DNA of 5,916 bases from JAWWBN01 sp033720955. GTDB taxonomy: Bacteria; Acidobacteriota; Thermoanaerobaculia; Multivoradales; JAHEKO01. The stretch lies in NCBI GenBank assembly GCA_033720955.1, contig JAWWBN010000236.1, positions 1 through 5,916 on the forward strand. Reading direction: 5' to 3'. The position numbers were made by a program, and so were the translations under genes. Each line of letters starts with the position of its first letter. The stretch's first letter is position 1. The notes beneath the pieces are model-generated. The model searched no databases, was not told where the DNA came from, and saw only the letters and a list, made by a program, of their open reading frames with translations. Shown here piece after piece: positions 5,547-5,916 of this stretch.

Positions 5547-5916
5547 CGATCCCCCTCTGCGGGGAAGAGGGGCATGATCACCTGGATGGAGGTGCCGCGC
5601 CCGGGCGCCGAATCCAGGTCCAGGGTGCCGCCGAAGAGATCGACCCGGTCCCGCATGCCGCGAAGACCGACCCCGTCGCCGGCGTCGGAGGAGGGCACGC
5701 TGGCCGGATCGAAGCCGACTCCGTCGTCGTCGACCGCCAGCCGCAGCCCGTCGGCCTCCTCGACGAGCTCGATCGTCACCCGCTCTGCGCCGGCGTGCTT
5801 CGCGGCGTTGGTCAGGGCCTCCTGGGCGATGCGGAAGAGCACCGTCTCGAGCTCCGCTGCCGGTCTGGGCACCAACTCGGCGGCCTCGACCGACACCTCC
5901 AGGCCGAAGCGCTGGC
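5543..5916 (-). CDS. Sensor histidine kinase of the HisKA_3 (NarX/DegS) type, C-terminal fragment
   Basis: Open from the window edge to a TGA at 5543-5545, about 124 codons. It is the ATP-binding HATPase domain: N-box FRIAQEALTNAAKHA, G1 box DDDGVGFD, and G2 region GVGLRGMRDRVDLFGG followed by GRGT. This N-box wording and the NarL-type partner identify the NarX/DegS class, in which the phosphorylated His sits in a HisKA_3 domain; that domain and all sensor regions lie beyond the edge. An in-frame GTG at 5896 is not the start: the domain continues upstream of it (QRFGLEV). It autophosphorylates from ATP and passes phosphate to the regulator just downstream. The signal is unknown. Confidence 0.93.
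   Translation of the reverse strand, partial: QRFGLEVSVEAAELVPRPAAELETVLFRIAQEALTNAAKHAGAERVTIELVEEADGLRLAVDDDGVGFDPASVPSSDAGDGVGLRGMRDRVDLFGGTLDLDSAPGRGTSIQVIMPLFPAEGDR

Noticed and set aside
5543..5896. GTG at 5896 as the start of a small stand-alone ATPase protein
   Set aside because: The kinase sequence continues in frame upstream (QRFGLEV) to the window edge; the gene is simply cut by the edge.
1..5916. CRISPR arrays, tRNA or rRNA genes, insertion sequences, phage genes
   Set aside because: No spaced direct repeats, cloverleaf-like sequence, transposase motifs or terminal inverted repeats were seen; base composition is even across the window.

Overview
The window is very GC-rich (about 70% by eye) with short intergenic gaps and ordinary bacterial genes. 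It looks like a chromosomal segment of a high-GC Gram-negative bacterium. A lipoprotein signal, a Sec-exported protein and a membrane-spanning HD-GYP sensor point to a didermic cell. The protein mix (small exported beta-barrel protein, HD-GYP, TPR lipoprotein, NarL-type two-component pair) would fit Acidobacteriota or Myxococcota-like lineages, but the lineage is inference from general impression only. I see no rRNA, tRNA, CRISPR array, insertion sequence, integrase or phage gene.

Layout. Bases 1-213 (+) hold the C-terminal end of a short-chain dehydrogenase/reductase. It converges on an exported beta-barrel-like protein (308-850, -), with a strong GC hairpin between them. A small four-helix DMT-superfamily protein of the DUF486 family (951-1298, -) lies upstream of the barrel gene on the same strand. 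It is divergent from a full-length EamA-type transporter (1430-2629, +). The transporter reading frame runs without a stop into a complete small GNAT acetyltransferase of the YidJ/COG2388 type, and a good internal Shine-Dalgarno plus ATG sits exactly at the junction. After an 82-base gap with hairpins and a candidate promoter comes an operon of two: a membrane-bound HD-GYP cyclic-di-GMP phosphodiesterase (2712-4049, +) and a TPR-like lipoprotein (4046-4885, +), coupled by a GTGA overlap. Tail-to-tail with it, only 13 bases away, is a two-component system on the minus strand: a NarL/LuxR-type response regulator (4899-5546) and the ATPase end of its HisKA_3-type histidine kinase (5543-5916, cut by the window edge), joined by an ATGA overlap.

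How the genes may work together. The right half is a signalling neighbourhood. The HD-GYP protein appears to sense something in the periplasm and hydrolyse cyclic-di-GMP in the cytoplasm; the TPR lipoprotein is its likely periplasmic-side partner; the adjacent kinase/regulator pair is a transcriptional output. A link between the two units is only positional. The left half is small-molecule transport and metabolism without an obvious shared pathway.

The most unusual item is the in-frame EamA-GNAT joint gene, which could be a true fusion, a two-product reading frame, or a lost stop codon. I see no convincing evidence for a wholly new multi-gene system.
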